Source of the DNA: Rhytidiadelphus loreus
Lineage: Eukaryota > Streptophyta > Bryopsida > Hypnales > Hylocomiaceae
Assembly (NCBI GenBank): GCA_947034895.1
Contig: OX344761.1
Coordinates: 93,385,447 to 93,449,446 of the forward strand
Direction: 5' to 3'
Length of the DNA stretch: 64,000 nt
Below the pieces are notes generated by a model. It was not told the DNA's origin, did not search any database, and was given only the letters and a program-made list of their open reading frames with translations. The translations under genes were made by a program, and so were the position numbers. Positions 1 through 11,672 of the stretch are shown one piece after another (position 1 is the stretch's first letter; each line of letters starts with the position of its first letter).

Positions 1-1491
1 TGAATGAAGGCTTCCGCTACTTATCATATATTATCGTCCATTAAATAGGACATGCTCCAATGAGTATTGTGGCAACTATGAGCCAAATCAGAAGGCAGGG
101 ATACCTAAAGTAGGAACACTATAAACAATTACCCTCCCTCTAACGGCAGACTAGGTTGTCCTGAAACCAACAATAACCAACAATAGCTAGATCTGAAAAA
201 ATTCTGAAAAGATTTGATTTTCTTGAATTTGATTGGCTCACACTTGATTAGGAACAAGTTCCAAAGGTAGCCATTCAAGGTGACCCTATGAAACTAGAAT
301 GGGGTCCATATGATAAATCCACATTTATATTGCAGAAAATATTCATTTTTGGAGAAAAAAACTTCATTTTTTTTTTGCATTCTTACTCATCCTTGTTTTT
401 GCACACATTGAGCTGAATTTCTAAAAAAAAAATTCTCATATCCTACATGTTGAAATGCTTATTTTAACCGTTTATGGTGTTCCTACCTTATAGCAGCGGC
501 GACCTTGGTCGCCATTGCTGGAAGAATGGCCGGGTGAGTGCTGAAGGACGGAGTGCAATTGTTTCCTTGTATTGTACAATCGTTTACGTATTTGTTAGCC
601 TGTGTAATCTATTTGCAATACATGTCTTCGCAAGTCCGAGTATCACGGAGACAGATTAGGTCATTGGAGTTTAAAGATGATTGATATTGCAGGACTTCGA
701 GTCATGCTTAGTTTTTGTTATGACGATTAGGTCTACAATCTGCTCGTTGAACGTGAGTTCAAAAGCATGGGGCTACAATTGGAGTGCACGTATGTATGAC
801 GAAAGTGACGAATTGAATTCAATCAAGCTGATTCACTTTTATCTACGGCGAGTGATGAAATCTGCAAGATGGCTGAGTATCGAGCTCTTGAAGATGGCTT
901 TATATGTGAGGAACCGGAATTCCATCAACAGGAGAGGAAGTCGAAATGTCTGCTTATATGGCAAGAAGACAATATCTTCGAGGTTGTCAGCCAAATGTTG
1001 AGAAGTTCAGACATGAAGTGATTTCGATTGCCGTTCTTTGGTGTTGAATTTCTCTTATTTCCATCGAGATGGAAGAGAGCTAGTCCGAACTGCTCAACGG
1101 AACACCATACAACGGAAACGGTCTTTAGCATCTGGAGCAATTATGCAATAACTGTGTGGTTGGGGATCCAGTATTCCAGTCACAGCTTACTTCTCGATTC
1201 ATGGAAAATTTGTGAGATTGAATACAGTGCGTGGCATCGCGTAATGATAGTCCTAATCACACCTTTAGTCTTGAATGTCCGTGTCGATAATCATCAAGCT
1301 GAAGATGGAGGAGGAATGGCACAAGTGAAGCTCATAGAGAGAGCTTCACAGAAATTTCGAAATAATCTTCACCATGGGAATCTTCACTTGCAACAGGAAA
1401 CAATTCTGCATTCCAAGATTGTTGAAAAGCCTCAAGAAACAGAAATCGTTCAGCTCCTGAGTTGACATATTTCAATCTTCATTTTCTGCCA
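1..1491. other. Upstream region of the channel gene, no gene called
   Basis: Several short open frames occur here on both strands, but none shows a recognisable family motif and none continues into a convincing exon. The interval directly precedes a long gene on the plus strand, so its 3' part probably holds promoter and 5' leader. The frame of the downstream gene is open for only ten codons before its first ATG, which supports starting that gene at 1492. Confidence 0.4.
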
Positions 1492-2721
1492 ATGGCAGTA
1501 GCAATAGTAGCGGCGATCTGCTCGGTGAACGTTCTCCGACTACCTGCAGAGAAACAACTAACTCTATGGACTCAATTTCAAGGAAGGGCACGGTTTAGTG
1601 CAAAGAACCTTAACTACAGAGGCCTAAAGATGACGAGGAGAAGACTCTATCTGTGCCAGGTACCAGGAACATGGCCGCAGCATCTCGGCAAACCAGGTCT
1701 CCTGAATTACAGAGGTTACTTCAACCCTAGAGTAGCCGATAAAGAAAAAGAGGAAGCAATGAAGTACAGAAGAACAGTCTACGATCACGACGACTGGAGA
1801 CGGCACCGCAGTAGTACACGTCATGTCCGACATCTCCTCTCCATGACAACCTCAAGAGTAGTCCTCGCCATTTGGCCTCCAGTACTAACCCTAACCTCCA
1901 TAGCCGCACTGATCACAGGCTACAACGAGGCAGTCATGGCGCAAGCCTTACCTCTATGGATGCCTTTACTACACTTATCAACACTTCCACTCTCTTTCAC
2001 GGCGTCCTGTCTCTCCCTCCTGCTCGTATTCCGCACAAACTCCTCCTACACAAGATTCGACGAAGCAAGAAAGGCGTGGGGAACAACCGTGAACCGAACA
2101 AGAGACATGGTCCGGCAAGCTTTAACATGGATGCGTCACCCGGCGGATGCACCAAAGCTCCAAAGATTCCTAAGCTACGCAGCGACGTTTCCTTACACGC
2201 TGCGCAGCATTCTGGTGGACGACGCCGACATTAAGTCCGACTTATCCCCGTTGTTAGACGCGGACGAGCTCGAAGTCGTGCTCAATTCGCACCATCGGTG
2301 TAACTACGTGCTCCAAATGATCTCAGAAATTGTGCACAACTCCCACATGCAAGAAATGGAGAAATCATCGATGGATCAGAACATCACGCAGCTGCATGAA
2401 AGCTTAGGAAACTGTGAGCGGATCTTCGGAACGCCACTGCCGTTATCGTACACGAGATTGACGTCGAGGTTTCTCATCATCTGGCATATCACTTTGCCGA
2501 TTGCGTTGTGGGATCCGTGCAATTGGATCGCGGTGCCGGCGACATTTCTCAGCGCGTCCGCCTTGTTTTGTATTGACGAAGTGGGAGTGCTCATTGAGGA
2601 ACCGTTTCCCTTGTTGGCCCTGCCGGAAATTTGCGAGGGCATTCGGAAGAACATCGCCGAACTCGTGGAAGCTCACAAGGTGTACCATAAGACTGACGCA
2701 AAGCCTTCGGAGAAACCCTAA
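1492..2721 (+). CDS. VCCN1/bestrophin-like chloride channel protein, chloroplast (UPF0187 family)
   Basis: Intact single-exon frame of 409 residues. The first ATG in frame is at 1492; the frame opens earlier only at a TTG. The N-terminus (about residues 1-90) is basic and acid-poor, as expected of a transit peptide. It is followed by YDHDDWRRHRS (about 97-107), a first membrane segment (about 122-144), a second hydrophobic stretch (about 153-180) and the family signature FRTNSSYTRFDEARKAWG (about 180-197). Near the C-terminus two more hydrophobic segments lead into IEEPFPLLAL (about 368-377). This order and length match plant VCCN1-type proteins, which conduct chloride across the thylakoid membrane and adjust proton motive force; that role is known for the family and inferred here. 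No frameshift or stop is seen. Chloroplast targeting is inferred from composition only. No neighbouring gene seems functionally linked. Confidence 0.88.
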   Translation: MAVAIVAAICSVNVLRLPAEKQLTLWTQFQGRARFSAKNLNYRGLKMTRRRLYLCQVPGTWPQHLGKPGLLNYRGYFNPRVADKEKEEAMKYRRTVYDHDDWRRHRSSTRHVRHLLSMTTSRVVLAIWPPVLTLTSIAALITGYNEAVMAQALPLWMPLLHLSTLPLSFTASCLSLLLVFRTNSSYTRFDEARKAWGTTVNRTRDMVRQALTWMRHPADAPKLQRFLSYAATFPYTLRSILVDDADIKSDLSPLLDADELEVVLNSHHRCNYVLQMISEIVHNSHMQEMEKSSMDQNITQLHESLGNCERIFGTPLPLSYTRLTSRFLIIWHITLPIALWDPCNWIAVPATFLSASALFCIDEVGVLIEEPFPLLALPEICEGIRKNIAELVEAHKVYHKTDAKPSEKP

Positions 2722-5561
2722 AAGGACAATTGTGGGGACATGAAGAGGAAAACTCCGGTCTTTTCTTATTTGGAGATGAATTATGCATAACATTCTTGAA
2801 ATTCAAGGCAAGGGAGCCTTTGGTTCCCATGAATCAAGGCTCCTTTTCACTATAAAATAATCTTGAATGCAAGCGTGCCCATGAATTGTGGGCTACTCTA
2901 CTATGTATGAATTATTCTTGAATGTTACAATCACATTGTAGAAGCCTCCCTATATATTCAAGAATGTTATATGATGTTGTTGTTTATTCAAGATCCCACA
3001 TGAATGTTCATGGAACAATTGGAGTAGTATTAAAATATAAACAAGGTGAAAGTAGACTCTAGTTGTGAGAAATAACATGCCGGTCCATAACTCAAGTAGC
3101 AAAGGTTGAATTTCCATAACAACCCTCTATTTTCACATTATCCAGAATGACATCAATGGTTGGATGACTTGGATCTTGTTTGATGAAGCTCAAGAAAAGA
3201 AAGGCATCCTCATGCCTCTACTTATCCAATAAGTGATTGCCACCTATTTAAAAATTGGCTCCATTGAGGTAAAGTTGCTCATCCTCTAAAGATGTGGTGG
3301 TATTTGTTTCAACAATTTTCAAAAGTCAATATTGCTTACAAGTGAAATACAAGAAATAGCTGTGCCAAAGATTTAATGAAGGTTTGATAATTTATCAACA
3401 ATGTGAAGAATCTTGTCATTTGCATTGAATATCTTCCTATAAAAGGATGGAAACAATAACTTCAAAAGGATGAAATTTCAAGAAGAATGTTAACAACAAC
3501 ATCAAGATTCATGTCATTAGACAAATGTATTCTTGCAAAATCATATAAACAAAAACATAAAAGGATTAAAAAAATTTAAGATATCAATTGTTAGGGTGAC
3601 CACTCAACTGTTAATGTTTTGTAATAATAAATCAATATGTCAACTATTGTGGAGTGTTGATTCTTTTTGGACCACTTGATTTAATTCCATTGGTGACAAT
3701 ATTTACATGTAAACAATAATTTAAGCCACCACTTGATTGTTTAAAGTGAATCTTGTATTATTAAAAAAAGATATTGTCTTGGGACTAAATAAATTAATAG
3801 TAGATCTATACTAGTATAGTTATTGGCTTATAACTTGGTTTGTGCAAATGAGAAAGATAGTGTCTGAGATTCTACATAGCACTTCATTCCATCTTTGAAA
3901 CTACAACTAATAAATATTCTTATTTAGTCTTTGAAACATGTATATTAGATATGTAAGATGAATGTCTTCAGAGCAAATGATCTCAAAATTCACAATCATA
4001 ACTCTATTAATAAACATGATACCATTACATTGATAAGAGATTTGAATATTGGAATTATATTACAAGAATCAATTTGGACCATAACTTCAGTCAACAATGG
4101 AGTAAAGGTGTTTTGGGGAGTCATATTAGGTTTGTACTTAGTTTAAGTCAAATCTAGCATGTACTAATTCATTATGCAATCATCTCTCACCTTAAGTAAG
4201 TCTTTCTTTCCAACTAAGTTTGAAATTTCATAACATCGTCAATTTTGTTAAATTGGTTCAATTTTAGTTGCCAAAACTTCAATTGTGACATTCATCTACA
4301 CAAAGTTTTGAAAAATAGGAAAACTGCAGATTTACATTTCAAGTTGTTTATCTTTAAAAAATGCCAAAGTTGTGAAATTTAATGAAATGGCATTTGACCT
4401 ACAAAAACCAATTTCTTTAATCTTTATAATCTTAAAAACTTGTTTGTTGAAATTTTAGCCTATAGTGTAATTTTAGCCTATAGTGTAAATTTTAGCCTAT
4501 AGGCAATATCCCTTTTCTTTGACATAAAATTCTTGAATGAGAAGAGAGTGATGTCCTTCTACATTATTACTATAACACTAAGAATATATTGGTGTTAGAG
4601 GCCCGCAATATATCAAAAGCAAAGGTTCTCCTCTCTTGAAGTTCAAGAATATTATGGACTCTTGGCAACAATTAACCTAGTTGAATAATATTATGCCATT
4701 TTAAGAAAAATATTCAAGAATATCTCCTTAGAGATGCAAATTCTGTTAACCCCAATGATCTAAGTGACCATTTTATGAAAACTGCCCTTTTAGTTTGATT
4801 CTTCTTAAGTAAAAAATTATTTCTGAAAATTTCCAAGTTAAACTTTGCCTTGTGGAATTTTTCAAAATTAAGTAGCGTAGTTTAGTTTTAGAGCTTATTT
4901 TGGGGGTTTCGGTTCGGGCATGAACTAAAATGTTAGCCACCCAATGTGATTCTTACACACCTCAAAAAGGTGAGATCCACCTGAAAAACAAAAAATCCAA
5001 GGAGCTCAAGAAGAAGACACATGCCCCATTCTTTTTTTTCTTTTCTTACAAACACTACTCTCATTTCAGTGACCACCGTGCATTGCAAGCTCTACCATGA
5101 ATTGAAAAATGATTGGACTGTTATGAAATTTTACATGTACCTTCTCAACTCTCTTATCTTTCAATAAGCACAAGAGGAGCATCATTTTCAAAATATTGTC
5201 AGTAAGATATGCTCCTTTAAAGAGCGTTGCCCTATGTTTCCATTGACCCAAATAAAACTTCAAACTTAAATATCTCCTAAATCGTGCAGTCAAATAATCT
5301 GAAGTTTTTTGAGTTTCTCACTCTCAATGTGGAATTCATGTTGTCAGATTTCAAGAAAAAAGAAGAATTTTTTTTCTCAAGTTCTGAATAGTTTGGCCCA
5401 TTTTGAAAGTACACCCCCTTGTGGTCATGCACCACTACTCTACTGTTAGTCTCGAAATTCATGAAGCTTCTCTTGTTCGAATACGATGGAAACACTTGCT
5501 GGTGAATTTCAAAGCGCCAGAATTGTGACATACAAGAGTGCCAAAATTTCTAACCGACACC
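2722..5561. other. AT-rich intergenic region, no gene seen
   Basis: Nothing coding is supported. The first 150 bases probably hold the 3' end of the channel transcript. Around 4440-4505 the phrase 'tttagcctatag' recurs three times, a small local repeat. The rest is AT-rich without recognisable transposon domains. Homology to the other Bet v 1 copies begins only at about 5562. Confidence 0.4.
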
Positions 5562-5883
5562 GTTGCACTTCAACGGAGTCAACGTCAACCCCAAGTCAAA
5601 TTAGCAGGTCGCCAATATGAAGATACGGCGACGGGAGCTTGATCTGGAGCTAGTCGGTCCGCAAGGTCTGGTTGTCAAACTGGACTGGTTTAGCAAATGC
5701 TTGGTCAGCTCAGTAGTCGTCACCCGTCAAACTAAATTGTGATCGAAGCCGTTCTCTACAAAGAGCTCTCTGATCATCCACAACAATCACACCAAGCTCT
5801 TCACTGCACTTCTTCCAGGTGAACGATCGGTCGCTGCTCTCGCATTTAGCCCTGCCAGATTAGAATCGCTGCAGCATAGAATC

Positions 5884-8041
5884 ATGTCTCACACCTTTGC
5901 ACACACCGAGATCCTCCAGGCCTCCGCTGATGAAATCTGGGAGGCTTGCAAGAATGCGGACAAGATTCTGTGCCACCTCATGCCAGAGTTTTTCGCCAAG
6001 ACCGAGTACGAGCGGGGCCATGGCGAGCCTGGAAGCATTCGTGTCGTCACTATGGGTCCCGGTATATATGCGGCCATTCTTATTGTAATCTTTCAATTCC
6101 AGATGAATTTGAGTGAATGATCTGATGCAATTGTGTTTCGTGCCTGATTCCGTCTCCTATGGACTAAACCCTGTTGATTAGCAACGGCAAGCTAAGTCGT
6201 CTCTTCCAATACACTTGGTTGGACTTTAATTGGCAAGTTGGGTGTGAGCACGACTTGTTACTCAACGTCTACAGCGACTGATGTCGGAATGGAAATGCAA
6301 ATAGTAATCTACAACGTCCCACTTCACTTTGATAGTTGATCGCAAAAGAGTTTGGCTCTTGCACCCAAAGCGGTCTCTCCGAAATTTCTCTCAGGAATAT
6401 TGGGTCGATGTGTCACTTTGAGGTGACGCAAATGTGAATTTGCTGCGCAGCGGTTCCGCATGCGGGACGCGTGAAGGAGCGGATGGACAAGTTCGACGAC
6501 GCCACCAGGACGCTGGGCTACACGGTGTTGGAGGGCGACCCCAGGTACAGCACCTTCAGCGCCGAGATGCAATTCGAACCGCAGCACGACGGGACCACCG
6601 CAGGCACCTGGACGGCCAAGTATGAGCCGGTGGGAGACATGGGCCCTCCCGAGCACATCAAAGCCATCGTCACCATAGTGATGAAGACGCTGGAGCGTGC
6701 TGTGCACCAGAAGAAGACGCTGACACACACGGAGACGCTGGAGGCCACCCCCGACGCGATCTGGAGTGCGTGCAAGAATGCAGATGACATTCTGTGCAAG
6801 GCTATGCCGCAGTTCTTCGAGTCGACGACTCTGGTCCAAGGCCATGGCGAGCCGGGGAGCATTCGTGTCGTCAAGATGGGACCTGGTAATGGATTCCTTT
6901 CTCCCTCAAATGTTCGTGAATTGCAAATTGCGACCTTGGTTGCTTATCACTAGACACTCTGTCAATGTAAGTAGCACTTTCAATCTTACAACCAAGAATC
7001 AGAACCTTCAATTGTTTTAAATTTGGGTACCAAACATGCAGAATCCAATTGTAGAATCTCCACGATCACGCTGTGTGTCTCCTGCCCTCAAAGTCGCGGT
7101 TGTTGATTAAAAGTACGCTAGAAGATCATCAGAATCCAAAAGATCGTCTAGCACTGCACTTTGGCCTTCTGGCTAACTTAATTTACTTGAATCTCAAGTG
7201 GTTGCATCCAATAGTCTATAAATCAGAGTCGTTAGTGGATCGGAAGTGCAATGAAGAAGAGCGAGCATACTAGTTTCGAATCCTCATCCTCTCTCAGTCA
7301 ATTATACTCTGCCACACCACATTTCACTAACAGGGAGAGCTCCTTAGAACGGCAGTCGTGACGAAATTGGGATGTCGTCAGAACCATGTTGTCCTAAGCT
7401 GCTGTGAATTTCAAAACCCTGAAAGAATCTCGAGAATAAAATTAGGTTCCTGTCCACGTGCTCGTGCTCCCACCTGCGAATACGAAACCCTACATCGGCA
7501 TGATTTAATCCCAGATGGAATTAGGTTTTCTGTCCTCGCGCTACTGCTCCCATCTGCCAATTCGAAACCCTGAATTACCATGATGCAATGAATCTCCAGA
7601 AATGAATTAGGTTTCTGTCCTGCTCCCACCTGCGATTCAAGAGTCCTACATTACCATGATGCAATCAATCTCCAGAATCGAATTAGCTATCCGACAATCC
7701 TCGAGCTCCTGAACAATTCTGACCTTGTGTCCTTTCTTTTGCTTGCCCTTTCTGCGTCCCCAGCCATCCCGTTCGCAGGCGAAGTGACGGAGCGCATGGA
7801 CCTTTTCGACCACGCGAGCAAGAAGATGGGGTACACGGTGCTGAAGGGCGATCCGCGCTACCGTGACATGTCCGCCACCATGCAATTCAAGGAAGGACCC
7901 CGCGACGGCACCACCACGGCCGTGTGGGTGGCCTCGTACGTGCCCGAGGGCGACGTGGGTCCTCCCGAGCACATCAAAAACATCGTGTCTCTCTCGTGGA
8001 AAGCCATTGCCGACGCTGCCAAGACTATTGGAGTTCACTAG
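5884..8041 (+). CDS. Two-domain Bet v 1-like (PR-10/MLP-type, SRPBCC fold) protein, copy A
   Basis: Predicted exons are 5884-6061, 6451-6885 and 7779-8041, with GT..AG introns of 389 and 893 bases. They join to exactly 292 codons including TAG, giving 291 residues. Domain 1 is about residues 1-146 and domain 2 about 147-291. Each has the helix segment ending IW(E/S)ACKNAD(K/D)ILC and the Gly-rich loop GHGEPGSIRVV (residues 45-55 and 190-200), followed by MGPPEHIK or VGPPEHIK. Bet v 1 proteins of about 150 residues bind small hydrophobic ligands and often respond to stress; no ligand can be named here. Both introns are phase 1 and fall at the same place in each domain, just after MGP, so the protein looks like a fused tandem duplicate. 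No signal peptide is seen, so it is likely cytosolic. An upstream in-frame TGA in this copy supports the ATG at 5884. Confidence 0.82.
7411..7690 (+). repeat. Intronic tandem repeat, units of about 80 bp, copy A
   Basis: Intron 2 contains three full and one partial degenerate unit. Each unit carries 'gaattaggtttctgtcct', then 'gctcccacctgcgaat', then 'accatgatgcaat'. The same array is present in intron 2 of the other two copies (about 21373-21655 and 57063-57340), so it predates the gene duplication. Confidence 0.7.
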
Positions 8042-8059
8042 GAAGGGTTCGACATTTCG

Positions 8060-8082
8060 ACAGTTAGGGTTTAGGGTTTAAG
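8060..8082 (+). promoter_or_regulatory. Telo-box-like motif (TTTAGGG units) just after the stop codon, copy A
   Basis: About 20 bases after the TAG, 'gttagggtttagggttta' gives two to three consecutive units of the plant telomere-type heptamer. It is retained at about 22022-22044 and 57712-57734 in the other copies. Telo-boxes are known promoter motifs in plants; a role at this 3' position is unknown. Confidence 0.45.
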
Positions 8083-8290
8083 ATCCCTCTTGAAGCCTTC
8101 GGCTGTGGATTCACTCGTATGTTTATGTCCAGGAATAAGCTTAGATAGGTTTGGTTTTCGCAACCTTGAGTTTGTTCCCACTGGTCTACCGTGACCTTGC
8201 AATTTTAAACTGAGGTCCGTAATTTGTGACAAGAGTTTGTTTGGGAGACGAGTGTGCGTAGTTCTCTTGTCTCTGCAATTTGCAATGATG

Positions 8291-8440
8291 CTTTTTACTC
8301 GGATATATTACTTTCAGATAGTATGTACTCTTGCCCGCTACTTTTTACTTGGAGATATTACTCTCGGATAGTATGTATTCTTGCCCGCTACTTTTTACTT
8401 GGAGATATTACTCTCGGATAGTATGTAGTCTTGCCCGCTA
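8291..8440 (+). repeat. Three exact-length 50-bp tandem repeats
   Basis: Units 8291-8340, 8341-8390 and 8391-8440 each start 'ctttttact' and end 'cttgcccgcta'. Units 2 and 3 differ at a single base and unit 1 is slightly diverged. The matching region of copy C (about 57970-58020) is unexpanded, so the array arose after the split or was lost from C. Confidence 0.9.
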
Positions 8441-9504
8441 CTACTCTTGCATGTGTGGTAATGCGGACACCAATGTTTGGGGATAATCGTTGGTTAATTT
8501 AGTTCATTGTTAATTGGTGGAATTGGTAAATAAATGTAGTTGCAATTTGAACACATTGGGAAAGAAACAATGTTACAATCTATGAAGTTTCTATTTAGAG
8601 GAAAAACTAGACTCAATACTTGAAAAGTTGGGTCAACGAAAAAAGCTAATAAATTTCAACGAATGTCGTGAACACTCATGGCTATCCTTTCTATGTGTTC
8701 TTATTGTGACCTATATTTTGCATCTTATGCTATTTGTTATATTTAGTATAAAAACAATATTTTTTTAAGTTCCATGAAACACTCCTAGGAATACCATTAC
8801 TTAGGGTACATATTGACAAACCCCATTTGCCTTGTCTCAGATCTTGCTTGAGTGACTATTCACTCTCAAGGTATTCAAATCTGACAAATTGAATTCATTT
8901 ATTCTATGAAATCTTAATTTGGTGTTACACTAGATGAAATTAAATAAAGAACACAACAAAGCGTAGTATGAAGCAAGTTGTGATGATGTATACTAGCTAC
9001 TTGCAGATAACCATTACATTAGAGATAGAATTAGGTAGGAGTAGAATAAACAAGTTTGAAGTTAATTAGGCAAAATTATAGATATGAATTATACAAATGT
9101 TTGAAAGGAATAAGTGAAAAAGGTCAGAAAAGTATGTAGACAATCATCCTATCTCTAAAGACAAGTAGAACTTTTGGAGCAAACAATTGTGTTTAGTTTT
9201 GAGCATTAAAATATTTTGAATAGATAAAGCATACTATAAACATTTTAACATGCACATATAGTAAAGACAAGCATGATCTAAATATGTTGTGATCTAATTT
9301 TTGTTTCTATTCATTTTTTGTGCAATTTCAAAGTGAAAAGTTATAGATTTCTAAATATAACAATTGATCATTTCCATTCAAAGATCAGTAATCACAGATA
9401 TTTAGCCCAATTATGTTTATCCCCTCTACTAATAATTAGCCCTTCAAAACCAAGTGTATGAAAGAATGATTTGCATTTGATAACTAGGGTTGGTATAGGA
9501 GATA

Positions 9505-9819
9505 CATTAGAAGGGATTCAGCCCCTTTGGAGGGCTGTGAGTCCCCTTGGTCTGGGAACAACCCCCCAGCAGTCCCCAGCAGTTCGCAGGTGCTGCCTGA
9601 CGTGGCAAGGTGATTGCCACGTCATTTTTTTTTTTTTAAATTCAAAAAATTCAAAAAAAAAAATTCAACTCAATCTTTCGTTTTAAAATTTTGAATAAAA
9701 AAAATTCGAAAAATTCGAAAAAAAAAAAATCTGATAGCGGCCGTTCCCGGACTGTCGGGGAAACAGTGCCGGGAACAGGCTTGAAACGGCCCTCCCGACC
9801 CCCCAAATATCATCTAATG
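9505..9819. mobile_element. CATTAG-family foldback element, member 1
   Basis: Termini are CATTAGAAGGGATTCAG on the left and CATCTAATG on the right. The internal layout is shared with the other members: a GC-rich arm, an inner inverted repeat GACGTGGC...GCCACGTC around 9599-9624, an A/T tract, then a second GC-rich arm. The paralogous position in copy C (about 59784/59785) is empty. Removing the element gives the same length as the empty site, so no target duplication is visible. No coding capacity. Confidence 0.8.
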
Positions 9820-10069
9820 AATTTGGTTCTTAACCATTTTGGTTTCCCCTAGCTACCTAAACACAAATCATTCTCAAAAATTGTTCAATCTCAAAAATAT
9901 TCTATTGAAGCAATATTTTTTGGCTACAATGAAGAATCCAAAGCTTATTGCCTTTGAATATTTTCAATAAAAAGATTTTGATATCTTGAGATATTTCTTT
10001 TAATGAAAATACTCATATTGAACAAAATATTGATATACAAGAAGACAAACAAGAATTTATAGATTTTAA

Positions 10070-10642
10070 CCTCTAAAGTTCCAAGGCCATTTTTCTCCAA
10101 AACCACTCAAAACTACCACTTTTGCTATGTTCACCTATGAATTTTTAAAATATTTTTTAGAATCTAACTGTAGGATCTTGTTCTACACTTATCTTAGATC
10201 ATGTGACAAAAAATTTGTGGTTTTTGACTGTATAGATTGAAAGATATTAGCATTCAAAGTGGAAGAAAAAAATTCTTTCAAGAAGTTGCTATGATTGCCC
10301 GCAAAACAAGAAACTCCATAACTTTCACATTACTAATCCAAATGTCATGAATCAAAGCTTTACATTTAGAAGAAAATATAATATATAAGAAAAAAAATAT
10401 TAAAATATTAATTTCAATTTTTGGTGGATTTTTTTTTGCTACCCAGTCTCCCCCATTTTGAGGTTATTGTGGCATAACTTTTGCTACTTGGGCATCGATC
10501 GGAATAAAAATTATATTTTTGGAAAGGTCATAAGTTTATCTATCTTATGAGAAAGTTTAAAAAAGTTTCAATAAAAATTGAGATCGTAAGAGCCTGCCTG
10601 AAATCCATTTTGTCCCCCGTAGGGACAATGGGACTTTAGGGG
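10070..10642. mobile_element. TTAA-flanked element with CCYCTAAAG termini, member 1
   Basis: Starts CCTCTAAAGTTCC and ends GGGACTTTAGGGG, an inverted repeat of 13 bases with two mismatches. Both sides carry TTAA (10066-10069 and 10643-10646), which looks like a 4-bp TTAA target duplication. The 573-bp interior is AT-rich and has no transposase. TTAA targeting is typical of piggyBac and Kolobok-type transposons; assignment to either is inference. Confidence 0.6.
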
Positions 10643-10649
10643 TTAATCT

Positions 10650-11672
10650 ATTTTAAAATTCTACTATTCCCAACAATATACAATTACTCCTACCTCTACA
10701 CAAACAACCAAATGTACAATCAAATGAACCAAATGTACAACCAAATCAACAAGAGCCACCCAATTAAAGTAGTATAATAAATACTCAAATTTAGTATAAT
10801 TCACCTTCTCATGATGATTTACATGAAGTAAATTTTGAACTTTCATTAGAAAGTAAAAGACAAATTTTATCTCATGATGACCAAGAAGTCACCCCCAATA
10901 TCAACATCCAAAGTTTTGTTCCAAACTCTTCTCCACCTTCAAGAAAAACTTAACCACCTAAACAATTGATTGCCAATCAATTCAAGGTAGGCCTCCACCT
11001 AAATAGACTTGTTACCATCAAAGAAAACATCAAGAAAATGTAGCATTAATTTCATTACAAGCTCCAAATACACTAGAAGAAGCTTTAGAAAGAAAACATG
11101 TTAGATAATGGCAAGCTGCCATCAATGTAGAATTCAATTCAATAGGTTTAAATGAGTTTTAAAGACTCAAACCTATATTGGTGACAACATAGATAAATAT
11201 GAGGCCAAATTAGTGGCTAAGTGTTTCACTCAAATAAAAGGGACTATACAAAAATATTTTTTCACCACTTGTCAAATTTCATTTTGTTAAACTATTATTA
11301 GCATTAGCTACATAATATAACTTAAAAGATCATCAATTAATTGTGACAACAACCACTTTATATGGCAACTTAATTGAGGAAATTTACATGAGTCAATATG
11401 AAGGGTTAGAAGCTTATTTGAAATTATTTACATTACAATTTCAATTGGACCCTAAATTAGTTTGCTTCTTAAATCTTTATATGGTCTTACACAATCTTCT
11501 TGCCAATGGTACCAACGCATTGATAAATTCTTACTTCTACATGGATTTATTAGACTAATCTCTGATGCAAACATCTATAAACAAAAAGATAACACTAATG
11601 GATTTTTAATATTCACCATTTATGTAGATGATTGTATTTTGGTAAGTAATAAAACTTCTCTCATTCAACACC
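10650..11672 (+). pseudogene. Ty1/copia reverse transcriptase remnant (RVT_2), frameshifted
   Basis: Pieces in shifting frames match the order of a copia reverse transcriptase. Around 11056-11160 is SLQAPNTLEEALERKHV..WQAAI, followed later by LLKSLYGLTQSSCQWY and IYVDDCILVSN (about 11462-11650), the catalytic YVDD-type motif. In-frame stops and frame changes show it is dead. It ends abruptly where a CCCCTAAA-type sequence preceded by TTAA begins at 11673, suggesting a later insertion. Confidence 0.75.

Larger units (their letters stand above)
5562..9899. repeat. Segmental duplication, copy A (Bet v 1 unit)
   Basis: This block recurs at about 19518-22256 (copy B) and 55280-59875 (copy C). Copies A and B share the unit to about 8280. 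Copies A and C also share sequence far downstream of the gene, for example 8990-9090 with 59000-59100 and 9420-9500 with 59700-59780, ending near 9899 and 59875. Left boundaries are set by where the alignment fades, so they are approximate. Copy A carries a foldback element (9505-9819) and a 3 x 50 bp repeat that copy C lacks. Confidence 0.8.

Noticed and set aside
474..1465. Open frames upstream of the channel gene (61, 106 and 145 residues)
   Set aside because: No family motif, unremarkable composition, and they end before the channel frame; more likely leader or chance.
6324..6845. 173-residue minus-strand open frame across Bet v 1 exon 2 (also 20286-20807)
   Set aside because: It is the antisense shadow of the conserved coding exon; codon structure and family motifs are on the plus strand.
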